This document shows, one piece after another, positions 35,392 through 47,179 of a stretch of DNA of 64,000 nt. The stretch spans positions 24,536,979 through 24,600,978 of the forward strand of contig JACGWO010000011.1 in assembly GCA_034509735.1 (NCBI GenBank), given 5' to 3'. A model generated the notes under the pieces. That model saw only the letters and a program-made list of their open reading frames with translations. It made no database searches and was not told where the DNA came from. Both the position numbers and the translations under genes were made by a program. The stretch's first letter is position 1, and every line of letters starts with the position of its first letter. Source of the DNA: Sesamum alatum (taxonomy: Eukaryota > Streptophyta > Magnoliopsida > Lamiales > Pedaliaceae).

Positions 35392-35990
35392 AGCGGTAAG
35401 ATAAATGCAGTGAAATCAACCAACCAATGTTTGTTATGCAATTAACACAAAATCACGAAGTAACCAGTATCGATACCATGCAAAATTAACACCGGAATCA
35501 TGCCTCAACTACAACATAATACACATATCATTATAGTTTATTATCTCAGGGCCCTACTTATCCTAGCTAGAGTATATTCAATGGCTTTGTCGGCTCTCAT
35601 CACCTCAATCAATATTATAATCATAGACACAGGATACCCATCGTATATGATATCCCCACACTGGCCAAGTGTATAGCAATATCAGCACAGGATATCACAC
35701 CGAACATAGCACCCCCACACCACCCTAGTGTGTAGCCATCAGCACATGATATTTTTCACTACCCGGAATACCCCGATACCCTTCGTGAAATGGTATCTAG
35801 TTGTATATTTATTTTTTTAATATCACATATCACATCATCGATCACATCATTATGACAACACACAACTCGTCATCGACCACATCATCATAAGCCATTGAAT
35901 ACATATATGTGTGTGTGTGTGTGTGTTGAATGCTATTTTCATTTCATTTAGAATTAGTTAACCACACACACTTTCAATCTCTATCTGATT
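34967..35990. mobile_element. Possible LTR or other insert truncating the Copia relic
   Basis: The Copia-like protease text stops abruptly where sequence starting TGTGACACCCTCCC begins, an opening common in Gypsy/chromovirus LTRs. The region has no protein domains. It contains a CA microsatellite (about 35361-35388), a TG microsatellite (about 35907-35926) and repeated CACACTGGCCAAGTGT- and CCCTAGTGTGTAG-like motifs. The right end and a 5-bp duplication could not be fixed, so the class is tentative. Confidence 0.35.
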
Positions 35991-35999
35991 TTCGTGCAT

Positions 36000-38900
36000 A
36001 TACACTTGATCAGCTAGAAATTTTGGCCAAGCTCAGCTCGAGCTCGACTCGTTTGCACCCCTAGTCGCGATGGTTCTCTTCCAGGAGGGGATGATGCTTG
36101 ACCTCCTTCCTCTCCTTTTGGGACTCTACATTTCTAATTCGCGACCGAGTGTTCATCTTCAATGCTTAGATCCATTTCCATAGACGAGGCCAGTTTGATG
36201 GGAAATAAATCGGGAGTTTGCAATCTAAACACACTTCACACATCGCAAGCTAGAAAAATCTTTATTCTTTCAATTGCCAAAAAATCCCCCTTTACAATGG
36301 TAGAAATGGGGTATTTATAGTACTCTTGGCAATTAATGTGGCGGGTGTAAAATCATTTTTACCATCCACCAATCACCAATAAGTGGACATGATTAGGGCT
36401 AATCTAGTACTTATAGATTAATAAAAAAAATATATGGTCTTGATTTCGTGATACTTTTAGAAATGACATCTTTATCCTCAGTGAAATTTCTCCTCCATCA
36501 AAAATATATTGAACTTACAAGAAATTTTAAAAATATATTTAACTGCTAATATTTCGCGGCCTTTTACTTGAGTAAATGAATTTTGATTTTTTCAAAATTA
36601 ATAGAATCAAAATCTTGCTCAACCAAAAAAAGAACAAAAAGAAAAGCAAATTCCTAGATGGGTCATATGTGCTACTTCTATAGTAGTTTCTTGCTTTTTT
36701 CTTTTGTTTAAAAGTATTCATTGATTTGAATTATCAATGTAATGAATCAATTTTTGAATTTAAATATATTGAATAATGTAATGAATCGCGTATCATAATT
36801 TTGTTTTAAAAAAAATCAATCATGTTTTACATTAAGATCCATAGTTAAAAATAAACAAATTCGATATGCAATCAATTTATACAATCTATTTAACAACTAA
36901 CTAATAATATTCTCCCACATAATTGTAATTTCAGAACTGGATATTGGTGTAATATTTATTTTAATCCCCAATATTTGATTTCAACTTCAAAATTAGTTAT
37001 TATCTTTTCAACTCACTCCAAATTAGTTTATCCAATGAGTGACTTTCCTATACTACTCTTACAAAAAAAAAAAATTATTTTTTATGAAAGAATATTTTAT
37101 TGCTTCCAGTTTTATTTTTAATATAAATTTGGTTCCTTAAAGATAAATTTAGAAATGTATAACCGTTTTAATTGAAATAATTTATCATCGAGCAATTATT
37201 GAAAGAATACCTTGATTAATGACATATTAACATAACTATTGTCAATTTAATGAACTTCTTGAAAATTTCAAATAAAAAAAAACATTTGATTGAAAAGTTG
37301 GAGAAATAAAAGTTAAAATAAAAAATAGAGAACAAATATTTAAACAACAAATTCCTAAAATTAGAACAGAAATAAGATGATAAATATGCCAGCTACAATA
37401 TTGAAAAATAGGGTTTAAAGATCCCTAATTTATTCAAGTTTTTTTTTTTAATTTTTAAAAGCACGAGAAGTTCATTAAAAATTTACTAAAGTTATGTTTA
37501 CATGTTATTGACCAAATTATTATCTAAATAATCGTCCAATTGCAAATTCTTTCAGTTGAAATGGTTATAGTTTTCTAAATTTATGTGCCATGGACCAAAT
37601 TGCTATTAAAATAAAGTGGGGACTAAAATGATTTTATGTAAAAGAGAAAATTTTTTATAAGGGTTGATGCGAGCAACAAGTTGCTCGTCTGGGTCGTGTT
37701 CGACCTGAGGTCTTTCGCCCTAAATTTTCACAAGTCTCAAAATAGGGACTTGCAAAAAAATACGTTAGCGCTCCTACGCTCAAATCAATAAATAGTTTAG
37801 ATTATAGAAATTCCGTAAAAAATAAAGTGATGTAGAGTGATAGAGTAGCAATTGGTCATAAAAGAATGAGTGCTTTGCTCGTACATGTGCTGCAAAGTTT
37901 GTTACTCTTTATCGGGAAAGAGAGGCTTGTTTTTATAGCTTAGGCCTCTACCATTTGAAGAAGTATAGCCCCGTCAGGACTCAGGCTGACAGTTGTTGCG
38001 GATAAACTTCCAGTATTGCGGTTTCATGATCGGATGATCCTCCTTGCAAGATATGCTCCCAGATATCTAGGGGTGATTGGTGATTTATTTAGATCCTTGG
38101 GCCTTGTCATGGGTTAAGTGGCCATCTTGCCTCCATGTGGCTGAATGGCCTTCTGCCAACGGCATATGCTGGTGCCAGAGCGGCCGCCAAGTCACCCTCT
38201 CCTATGGGCTTGTGGGTGTGCCTTCGTGCTTATGCTACAATCCACTTCCTTCAAGGGTCTCTTGCAAGTTCTTGGACTAGGGGTCATTCTCCCTTTCGTT
38301 GCGTGCATTCTTAAACCTTGTATTGGGCTTTGTTTAAGCTGGACTTTTTCTCGAGCCAAGTGTATTTTTTTTTAGCATTAATGATAATATAGAAAAATTA
38401 CCCATCAAAAGGGATTATTTCAAAGTGAACTATAAAGGCATGGACTATTAAAGTTAAAATCAAATATCGAAAATTAAAATGAATGTTACCCCAAGTTATT
38501 ATCTAAATAAAAAAGCGGCGATCGGGACATAGTGAGATAGAACATTTTAAAAAATTAGAACACAATACAATACCGACACGACTATGTATAATATATTTAT
38601 ATATATATATATATATTCTAAATTTCTCATAAAATTAAAATATGTAATATAAGAAATATCAAGAAAAAATATAAAATAAGCATGTCTTATATATAAATTT
38701 TTAATCAAATGGCATGACTTCAAAAATTTATATAATCAGTTTATTTAAAAAGTATGCAATGAAAAAATTTCTAATCATCTAAATTAGTTAAATCATCATG
38801 ACCATCTCTTATTTTTTTAGTAATTTCATCGCAAAAATTTTAATTTGAGAAAATTGGATTTTTTTTTTAATTTAACCCTTTTTCCAAAGACAGTTTGAAA

Positions 38901-39300
38901 ATTTTAAAATTAAAAAAAAAAAACTATACGTTTCCAAAACGTGTCGGACACTTTTCGAAAACATGTCGGACACTGTGTCCTTTTTTATTTTATATTTTGG
39001 ACACGTCTATGCCATGTCCAACACGTGTTCGAGACGCGTTCAAATTATGTCAATGTTCGACACTACATTGGATAATTTTTTAGAGTATTCGTGTATTATA
39101 ACTTTTAATTTTACCCTTTTTTTTTTTAAAATAAATTAAAACCCCCGCAGCCCATAAACATCTCAAGATAACTTGGCCCATAGCCCACTCAATTCTATAC
39201 AGACCCATCTCACTCGCCGTCGGCCACTTCTTTCACCTGAGATCTCTCTCTCTCTCTAAACCCCTCCATAGCTCCATACTTGAGAATTTCAATTTCGGTT
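36000..39300. other. Gene-free intergenic region with transposon debris
   Basis: No gene. About 36020-36062 is a GAGCTCGA-rich fragment. About 37665-38370 is a GC-richer block, perhaps a decayed LTR. About 38900-39080 contains repeated TGTCGGACAC-type motifs. A TA microsatellite lies at about 38595-38616. A CT run (39244-39256) precedes the next gene. Everything else is AT-rich without protein-like frames. Confidence 0.4.
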
Positions 39301-39358
39301 AACTGTGCAATGACTCCAAGTTAATCACAAGAACAAGAACGATTGAAATCAAGCAGAA

Positions 39359-42300
39359 ATGTCATCAATTCTCCACCAAAGATCACTCCAAGTTCCCTCA
39401 TCAGACCCCTCCGAGTTATCCCCCCGATCCCGCCAGAATTACCAAAAACCCACTGCTGCTCTCCTCAGCCGCGGCCCCGCCTTGCTCCTCCTCCTCCTCT
39501 CGCTGCTAATAATCGTCGGCGTGATTTTTCCTTACCTACAGTCGCCCATTTCCCTCTTTTCGTTCAAATCCTGGAGCTCCGATTCCAAGTGGCGGGAGTA
39601 CACTCTCCCGGATGCGGCTGCTTATGTGGCGAAGAACAACACGCTGATCGTGTGTGCGGTCAGCGAGGCTTATTTGCCGTTTCTGAACAACTGGCTGATT
39701 AGCATTGCTCGGCAAAAGCAGCAGGATAAAGTTTTGGTGATTGCGGAGGATTATGCTACACTTTATAAGGTTAACGAGCGGTGGCCAGGGCACGCCGTCC
39801 TGGTGCCGCCTGCATTGGAGGCGGCGGCAGCTCATAAGTTTGGATCTCAGGTAGTTTCCCCTGGATTTTGGGGTGATTTAATATCTGGTGTTTGTCTTTT
39901 GTTTATAGTTTAATCCATTTACACAGGAGACTGATGTTGTGTAGTTGAATTGGACTAATGAACTTGATTTTATTTTTTGAACCGCTACGTTGAAGATTTA
40001 GTTATTTGCTGAAGGGTATGTGAACAGTTGAGATAACTAAACAAATATTGAAGTAGGAAAGTTTAATAATATGGATTGATATAATAAGTTGGTCTGATAT
40101 TATATGTTGGAACTTTTACTACAGCAACCAAGATATTTGGATGTGCTAGGTAGTTTTATGTTGTTTTAGCAAGTGATAATGTGAGAGTATGGAAGAGTGC
40201 TGTCTTTGAAGTTTGAGATTAATACACATTGCTCTTCTTGGCCATTGCATAATAATGGAGGTTAGTTATTTAAGGGTCATTCTTTAATAGGTTGGCAAGA
40301 AAGGGATGCTTGTTGTTTAGCATTAGTATTTTGTGGTGTAGTTAATAGGTAACTAAAGCATAAGTTGCCAATTCTTGATGAACTCTTGAATCATGTGCAA
40401 GCTTTGTGTACTTTCACAGAGCTATATTTTTCTATCTATTATTTATTTCTTGTTACTAAAGTTACCTTCGGTGTCTGATGTTGCAGGGTTTCTTCAATTT
40501 TACAGCTAGAAGGCCTCGTCATCTCCTGCAAATTTTGGAGCTTGGCTATAACGTTATGTACAATGATGTCGATATGGTCTGGTTGGCGGATCCCTTTCCT
40601 TACATGGAAGGCGAGCATGATGTGTACTTCACAGATGATATGGCTTTTGTAAGTGTGACGATTGCTCCTTATTCCAAATTTATCAAACAATCATCCATTA
40701 TTAGTTCTCATCAAACGGAGGTAGAAGCAGATGCGGCAACTGAATTTTATTTTATGTGCAGTAAACCCATGTATACAGTAATTAACGACCAGATCGTCCA
40801 TAATGATCCATTTTCCAAAACATATATTATTCTTGGACAGAATGAATCATGAACCCAGAAAACACAAGTAGAAAGCGCCAGCTGTACTCTGTAACTTGAT
40901 TTTCTTATTCTGTATCTTGGTCAATATAATGGAAAGAATATAGAACAAAATCACTGCTATCTAATGCTATTTTCAAGAAGAGAGAGGGAGAATCAGACAG
41001 AAGAAATAGGAAGACTAATTATGTTTCAAACTTTCAATTATGGTGAGACAACTCTTAGATGAACTATAGAAGGAACTTAGAATATAACCAAATTTAATAT
41101 ATATGGCCTATTATTTTGGAACTTATGGTGTTATTCAATCATAGTGCATGTTGTTATTGCTCCTTTTTTTTTTTTTTTATCAATAATGAATTTTTTTCTG
41201 CCCACTGAAACTGCCAGGTGAAACCCCATAATCATTCTCACGGTTTGCCGCCTCCAGGGAAAAAAGGCCGTCCTTACATCTGTAGTTGCATGATTTATCT
41301 ACGCCCCACCCCAGGAGCAAAATTAGTTATGAAGAAATGGATTGAAGAACTACAGGCCCAACCGTGGTCTAAAGCAAAGAAAGCTAATGATCAACCTGGC
41401 TTCAATTGGGCATTGCTTAAAACTGCTGGACAGGTACATATGTGATGCTCTGTGACTACAGCTTTTTTCCATATGGAGTTAGATGACTACATTGTTAGAA
41501 GCATGTGTCTGCAAAATTGTTCATAGCATTTTCTGTTGGGTGCTATATATGGTTCTCATGCATTTAATCCCATTCCTTTCTTCTATTTTGCCTTAACCAA
41601 GGGGTCGGGGAGAGTTTAGGAGTAGGTTTCAATGGTCAACCAACTCCCTTGCGATTTACTACTGGGTAATTTGAGTTGTAAGTCCTGGTTGGAGCCAGGG
41701 GCTATTGATTAGAAGTGATGAAGAACGTAAAAGCTCCTTTTTCTGCCATGAATTTTATGAAAATGACTTTCTCCATCACTCATCCTCTTCTTAGTTGTTG
41801 GGTGTGTGGTCATTCAAATCTGTGATGATGAAACAGATAATGAGTTCTTGGACACTGGATGAAGGTTGAGTTACCTGCTTCTATTTATTCACAGCGGCAC
41901 TTATGCCTTGAAATTGTAAATGCTACTGCTAGAAGGATATTATCAGTCAACTTAAAGTAATCCTTATGAATCACAAGTTAACTTATGCACGCTCAAATAT
42001 CTAACGTGCTATCATCTGAGGAGAGATTATCTCTAAGGAGCTTGTTAATCCTTCATCTCTTCATCTATTACTATTCGACTGGTTGCTATTTGTAGGACCA
42101 TGACTTCACATGTTTGTCTATCATCAATTTCTTGTTCTTCTCTTTGGCTACTCATTCTGATTTTTCCACTGAAATTTTGCTCTTAGCTAATTCTTTGAAC
42201 ATGATGAACATTATGCACAGCGACAAAGTCCCATTTGATTGCAAGCAGTGGTGCCTTGTTAAGTTTACCTATGATGCGGGCTACTACAGTCGGAAGCACA

Positions 42301-42742
42301 TTGCATGTTTATCCTTGATGCTCAAATATTATTGATGCCACTATAAATGTTCATGATGCTAATAGAAATCTGCTGTGCGATCTATCCTTTTCAGTTCTTC
42401 ATGCAAATTTTCTTTCTAGGCAAATCGGGCGCATGGATCAAGTTCTTGTGCTTCCTTATAGCTTGATTACAGTTTTTCTCAAATTACGCATGCTCCCTTT
42501 TACTCATTTATAGCTTCTCAATCTCATTTCAGGTGGACATGTACCTGCTACCTCAAACAGCATTCCCAACTGGTGGTTTATACTTCAGGAACAAGACATG
42601 GGTAAAGGAAACCAAGGGAATGCATGTTATCATCCACAATAACTACATAGTTGGTTTTGAAAAGAAGATCAAACGATTTCGTGATTACAGTCTCTGGTTG
42701 GTGGATGACCATGCCTCTGAGTCCCCTCTTGGCAATATATAA
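39359..42742 (+). CDS. MGP4: GT77 xylosyltransferase of the MGP4/RGXT family
   Basis: Four exons (39359-39850, 40487-40648, 41218-41433, 42533-42742), GT-AG and phase 0, give 359 residues, matching the RGXT/MGP4 length of about 360. Type II Golgi topology: a short cytosolic tail, one membrane anchor (about residues 40-62, ALLLLLLSLLIIVGVIF), then a lumenal catalytic domain. Family blocks are NNWLISIARQKQQDKVLVIA, GFFNFTARRPRHLLQILELG, the DXD motif in MYNDVDMVWL (nucleotide-sugar/metal binding), YICSCMIYLRP, and a C-terminal LWLVDDHASESPLG. The family transfers xylose from UDP-xylose to fucose in pectic rhamnogalacturonan II; MGP4 is needed for pollen-tube growth. Choice of MGP4 over paralogues rests on synteny with At4g01220. 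A 4-codon uORF (39310-39324) precedes the start. The reading frame is intact. Confidence 0.93.
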
Positions 42743-43157
42743 CGAGCTGTAGGAGCCTTATTGAACCGGCTTTTGTTGGAGTACTACATAACTTCTTCCA
42801 GAAAACAACCACGGCATTTTTCTCACAACTCCTAAATTCTGACTGCAAATTCAGGCATGTCTGTGATTTGAGGCTTGAAATCGATGTGGGCAACAATGGA
42901 TAGGCGAAGGACTCGGACGACAAATTGTGAGGCGAGAGTTCAAGACATTATCTCTTAAGCTTTTCTCTTTGCGTGTTGTGTACATGGGGGGCACCCGACA
43001 TGTAATTTCATTCAATTATTTCCTTTCTGAGTATAGTCTTTATCCATTAACAGGACCCAATTGTCAGATTACTGAGCGTCGGCCACCAATTACCAGTCGA
43101 ATGTGGGTTGGAGTCCGATCACCGTTGTAAGAGTTGTTTAATTCTTCATTGTTTACA
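42743..43157. other. MGP4 3'UTR and flank
   Basis: Presumed 3'UTR of the GT77 gene. No separate gene is evident. The polyadenylation site could not be placed with confidence. Confidence 0.4.
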
Positions 43158-43505
43158 CTATGTACGGGTGGTCTGAACGATTAATCTTCTACCGCTAGGA
43201 ACATATGTAGAAAGTCTGGTGGACATTGTATTAGAACATGGACAAGATGGAATTTTATAAGATCCGTATTGCTGGAGAATTTTTCCGGTGTAGTCGTGGC
43301 TTGTGGCTTTCGGCACTTTCAGTTTCTTGCTCAAAATGGTGTGGCGCCTGTCAATTTTCACCAATGCACTGTAAAAAACTTCATAGAGAAGAGAGGCCAG
43401 TCCTAAAAAGAGAGCATCAAAGATTCCAAGAAATTCACCCCAACCTGCAATCGCAAGTAATCTGGGGTTGTTAACAAAATTGAGAAGAATGAAAGAAAAA
43501 TTCAT
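43158..43505 (-). pseudogene. Possible reticulon-domain exon relic
   Basis: A 115-codon minus-strand frame that I do not recognise with certainty. The central part has a hydrophobic stretch (FLGIFDALFLGLASLLYE) followed by ALVKIDRRHTILSKKLKVP. This resembles the end of plant reticulon (RTNLB) domains, where a hydrophobic hairpin ends in V-L-Y-E and is followed by A-(V/I)-E-I-K-K-Q-Y-A-V-F-D-x-K-V-L-S-K-I-P. A splice-acceptor-like TTGCGATTGCAG sits just before the similarity. No other reticulon exons were found, and the presumed middle helix appears deleted, so it would be a single-exon remnant. In Arabidopsis a reticulon gene (At4g01230, from memory) lies next to MGP4. It could instead be a chance open frame. 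Confidence 0.33.
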
Positions 43506-43516
43506 GGGAGTGGAAA

Positions 43517-43588
43517 TGCGTTTGCCGGGAGTCGAACCCGGGTCTATTGCTTGGAAGGCAATTATCCTAACCGTTGGACTACAAACGC
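43517..43588 (-). tRNA. tRNA-Gly(UCC)
   Basis: 72 nt on the minus strand. The acceptor stem GCGTTTG pairs with CAAACGC followed by discriminator A. The D-arm region TAGTCCAACGGTTAGGA is present, the anticodon loop CTTCCAA gives anticodon TCC, and the T-arm CCGGGTTCGACTCCCGG is perfect. No intron. A short T run (TTTTT at about 43495) just downstream could end Pol III transcription. All stems pair, so it looks functional. Confidence 0.95.
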
Positions 43589-43599
43589 TTCTTGATGCA

Positions 43600-45500
43600 T
43601 ATTACGCGAAATATCTATAAGTTAATATAGTATTATGATTAATAAAATATATTGATTAAATAAGATAACACATGAATTGAAGAGGAAAAAAAACGTAAAA
43701 GGTAGTTATGAAGAATCACGATGAGTGTAAAAGTTAAAAACAATTAATTGATTTAAAATTTAAAAAAAGAATGGTGGCAAAATTTCATTTTTCGTTTTGT
43801 AATTATAGGGGAATTGCACTTTTCATTCTTTATATTTTGAATAAACAGATACTTTTAATACATTTAGTCTATGGACTGAACATACTTAGTTCTGTATATA
43901 TTTTGGTAAAATAGATTTAGTCCTTTATGTTTATTAAGTATGACATTTTTAGTTCTTTTATATCGACGAGTGAAATATGTTATCGAAAAAAAATATTTAT
44001 TTTTAAGGGTTAATAATAAACACATCAGACCATTTCATTCATAAGTCCTGCTCTAGTTTGTCATTCCAACCCTAATTTCCCCCAAAGCTCTCTTTTGAAA
44101 CCTTAATTTTCTCAAAATTTTCAAAATCCTCTTTGAATGTAGGCGAATCTCGTGAAATGAAGACAGAGAAAGCGATTTGATTGCAATTTAGAGTGCATGA
44201 TCGAAGACAGAGAAAAAGGAAAGCGCAGTGTTGAAGAAATGTTTCGAACACAGAATTGGAGGGGATTTCAATAGGGGGGGGGGGGGGAGAGAAATTAGGG
44301 TTTTTGGAGTGGAAGAGGAAATTGAAAATTTTGAGATTTTGAAGTGTATTTAACTTGTGAGAAAATAACATTAATATTGTTGTTAAAAAAAAAAAAGAAT
44401 ATAACGTGAATCTTCTCAAGAACTAGCAATATGCGAGTGCAATTCCCTTAACTACTTCCAACGACCGTTTATTTTTTCCGACAACAAAAGGACTACACGT
44501 GTTATACTTAATAAAAATAAAAGACTAAATTTATTTTACTAAAAAACATACATGACGAAATATATTCAGTCGATAGTTACATGACTAAATTTATTAAAGA
44601 TACTAAACTTATAAGATTAAATCTGTTTATTCAAAAAATAAAGGACAAAAAGTGTAATACCCCTATAATTATAGGATGATAGGTGAAATTTTCAAAAATG
44701 AGTGGTCAAAATTAATTTGGACACAATAAAAGTCCTCTCCACTAATACGTAGTATAGATGATTTATAAGGAGGTGAAAAAAAAAAAAAAAAAAAACTCCA
44801 TGAGAAATTTGCAGGCCCTAAATAACAATATGAGAATCTGAAAGAATTCAAGAAATATAGTACAAATGTATGTAAGATTGTGTGATGGGAACTCATCATG
44901 CATTGGTTGTTGTTGCCTTTTAGTTTCCGCAAACAATCATTAAACCATTATTAATAAATGCCCAAACACCCCCCAAAGCCCAATTATCAATCCCACGTCA
45001 TTATCTGTATCAAATTTGATCGAACCAAATCAAAATAAATATAATATATATACTATATGATTAGTCACTTTTAAAAAATAATATACTAATCATATAATAA
45101 GTATATTGCACTTGTCATATGATCCATTCAGATTTAACTAAATCGAGTTCGAACTAAAATTTCCTGTCTCTTCAACCCTTCTTTTGAAATTTACTTCCAC
45201 AAACACTTTCTTTATCCCATATCATAGTTCTACTTTTATTTGGCATATAATTATAGTTAGGAGTAAAAAAAATTTAATATCTTTATAATGATAAATTTTG
45301 AATATTCTAGTGGAAAATAAGTGACATTTCATTGATTTGTTAAAATGAAACCGCGATTTTTTGTTTTTCATTATAAATTTAGAGCTCGATTGTAAAATTC
45401 TCAAAATAATAATAAAAAAGAACGAAACAAATGAAGTACATCTTTTATTGAATAAACTCAAATAATTAGGAAAAGCTACTAACGATTGTACTATAGATTC
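43600..45500. other. AT-rich gene-free stretch
   Basis: No gene. A G homopolymer lies at about 44274-44287. About 43800-43990 and 44515-44665 form loosely complementary arms (TAAATTTAGTC, AAAATATA...), probably another degenerate hairpin element. No clean ends were found. Confidence 0.35.
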
Positions 45501-45509
45501 GTTATCTAA

Positions 45510-45600
45510 TTAGCAACGAGCATCTACTCAAGTGGTAAGGCTGAGGTCTCGTAATTAGTATGTTATGAGTTCGAATCCCATGAATGTACGTATTTGTTAA
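45510..45600 (+). repeat. tRNA-like SINE head (degenerate)
   Basis: The plus strand has a box A-like TACTCAAGTGGTAAGG and a box B-like GAGTTCGAATCCCATG about 45 nt later, in the same layout as the minus-strand SINE at 20587-20850. No A tail or TSD was identified, so this is a fragment. Confidence 0.45.
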
Positions 45601-45725
45601 TTTTATCATAATTTATTATTATTATTTTTAATGTATTGTTAATTGGAAACTTGATTAGAAATTATTAACGTATTCAGACAGTTAAATATACTAAATAATG
45701 TAATAAATCACCTTTTATAAAAAAA

Positions 45726-46158
45726 GAGTAAATTATAGCTACCTCCCCTAAGTTTTGACATAATTACAAATACCCCCTCATTGTCTGAAAAATTATAAAT
45801 ACTCCTCCTGAGGTTTGTAACTGTCTGACAAATAACCCATTTCCATCCTTTTTTTTTGGGTAAACTGACCAAAATGCCCTTATGCACTGAATTATCTTTT
45901 ATTTAATTCTTAAAAATTTTTTGAGTTACAATGTGCAGGGAGGAGTTTCTTAAGTTTTTTTTTACACAGAGTAACAATAATGCAATTTGACTTGATTGAT
46001 TTTTCTACAATTTTAATAAAAAATCCAAGGACAAAATGGTCAATTTTAGATCTTTGGTTAAAAATTACAAACTTTAGGGAGATATTTTTAATTTTTCAAA
46101 CAACAAGATAATATTTATAATTATACCAAATTTTAAAAGAGGTGGCTGTAATTTATCT
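45726..46158. mobile_element. Hairpin MITE family B, copy 3
   Basis: About 433 bp, from GAGTAAATTATAGCTACC to GGTGGCTGTAATTTATC. It shares the family interior (GACCAAAATGCCCTTATGCA, AATAATGCAATTTG, TTTTTCAAACAAC). The flanks are A-rich (ATAAAAAAA versus TTAAAATAA), so the 9-bp duplication is not readable with confidence. Confidence 0.7.
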
Positions 46159-47167
46159 TAAAATAAAAAAAATTCCTCTAATTAACAACTAATATAGTGA
46201 ATGTAGTAAATAGATTAAAGATGCTGAATAAATAGTTGAGGTTTGGACCCATTTCCAACATCAATTGACGGTTAGGACAATCATTACTTCAATTATTAAG
46301 CTAATTTCAATTAATTCCTCCAAATTAATTACACCGGCTTACAAAGTCGTTCATTCGAATTTCTACTCATATAAGCTATTATTATATATTAATTCAACAA
46401 TTCCCAACTCATTTGAGCATGAATTTACGCAAACAACGTCAATTATTTTCAAAAATAATTATTAAATCGAGTCGAGTCGAGTCAAGTTTACCATAAACGT
46501 GATATGGATGAATTATGTTTGAATGGAATTTCTGGTGCTTATAAAGTAATTTTGATTTTTATATAAGTATAAATTAAGTTAATTCACATTCTAAGTTACT
46601 TTACAGACAAACCCCATTCTTTAGATGAGGAATATTTTTTAAGATTTCATATCCTTTTGCTTTAACACACACACTCTCTCTCTCTCTCTCTACACTCATC
46701 AGACCAAGAACAAAAGTCTGTCTTTCTTTCTCTCTCATCCTATACATACACATTCCATCATCTCCAAGACAACATACGCGACTTTGTGTGTATGTATATA
46801 GCTTTGACAATTGAGTTGCCACATCCCCAGCCCGCATGCCCCTCAATTATCTTTCTCTCTCTCTAGAACTCAGACAGCCATCTCTACTTGAATTCTTTAA
46901 TAGATTTACGCAACAAGAGAAAGAAAAACAAAAGCAGTGATGTTGCACGTTATTTAGTCATTTTATACAGCACACTTGGTTTTTAGCCCAATAAAAATAT
47001 AAATCCCATCATCTCATCATCCCTAAAGAGCTGTCTTTTTTCGCATATTTTTAGGGGAAATTATATGCGTGCAGCTACCGTTCTTGAAACACACACATAT
47101 AGATGTAGACTCGTCTGTAGCTTATAAAGATTGAGGCTTTTTAGTGTTAGTGGTGGTGTTGTTCTTG
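46159..47167. other. Promoter/5' region of the GT4 gene
   Basis: No separate gene. CT microsatellites (about 46673-46692 and 46852-46863) are typical of plant promoters and leaders. TTATAAAG near 47118 is a weak TATA candidate; transcription start is undetermined. Confidence 0.4.
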
Positions 47168-47179
47168 ATGGGAGTTTAA
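47168..47179 (+). promoter_or_regulatory. Minimal uORF abutting the GT4 start codon
   Basis: ATG GGA GTT TAA occupies 47168-47179 and its stop codon is followed without a gap by the main ATG at 47180, in the same frame. If this ATG lies in the leader, ribosomes starting there would terminate exactly at the main start and need reinitiation or leaky scanning. Confidence 0.6.

Noticed and set aside
46601..46846. 81-codon minus-strand frame near the CT microsatellites
   Set aside because: Arg/Glu/Arg repeats are a by-product of GA-rich simple sequence in the GT4 promoter.
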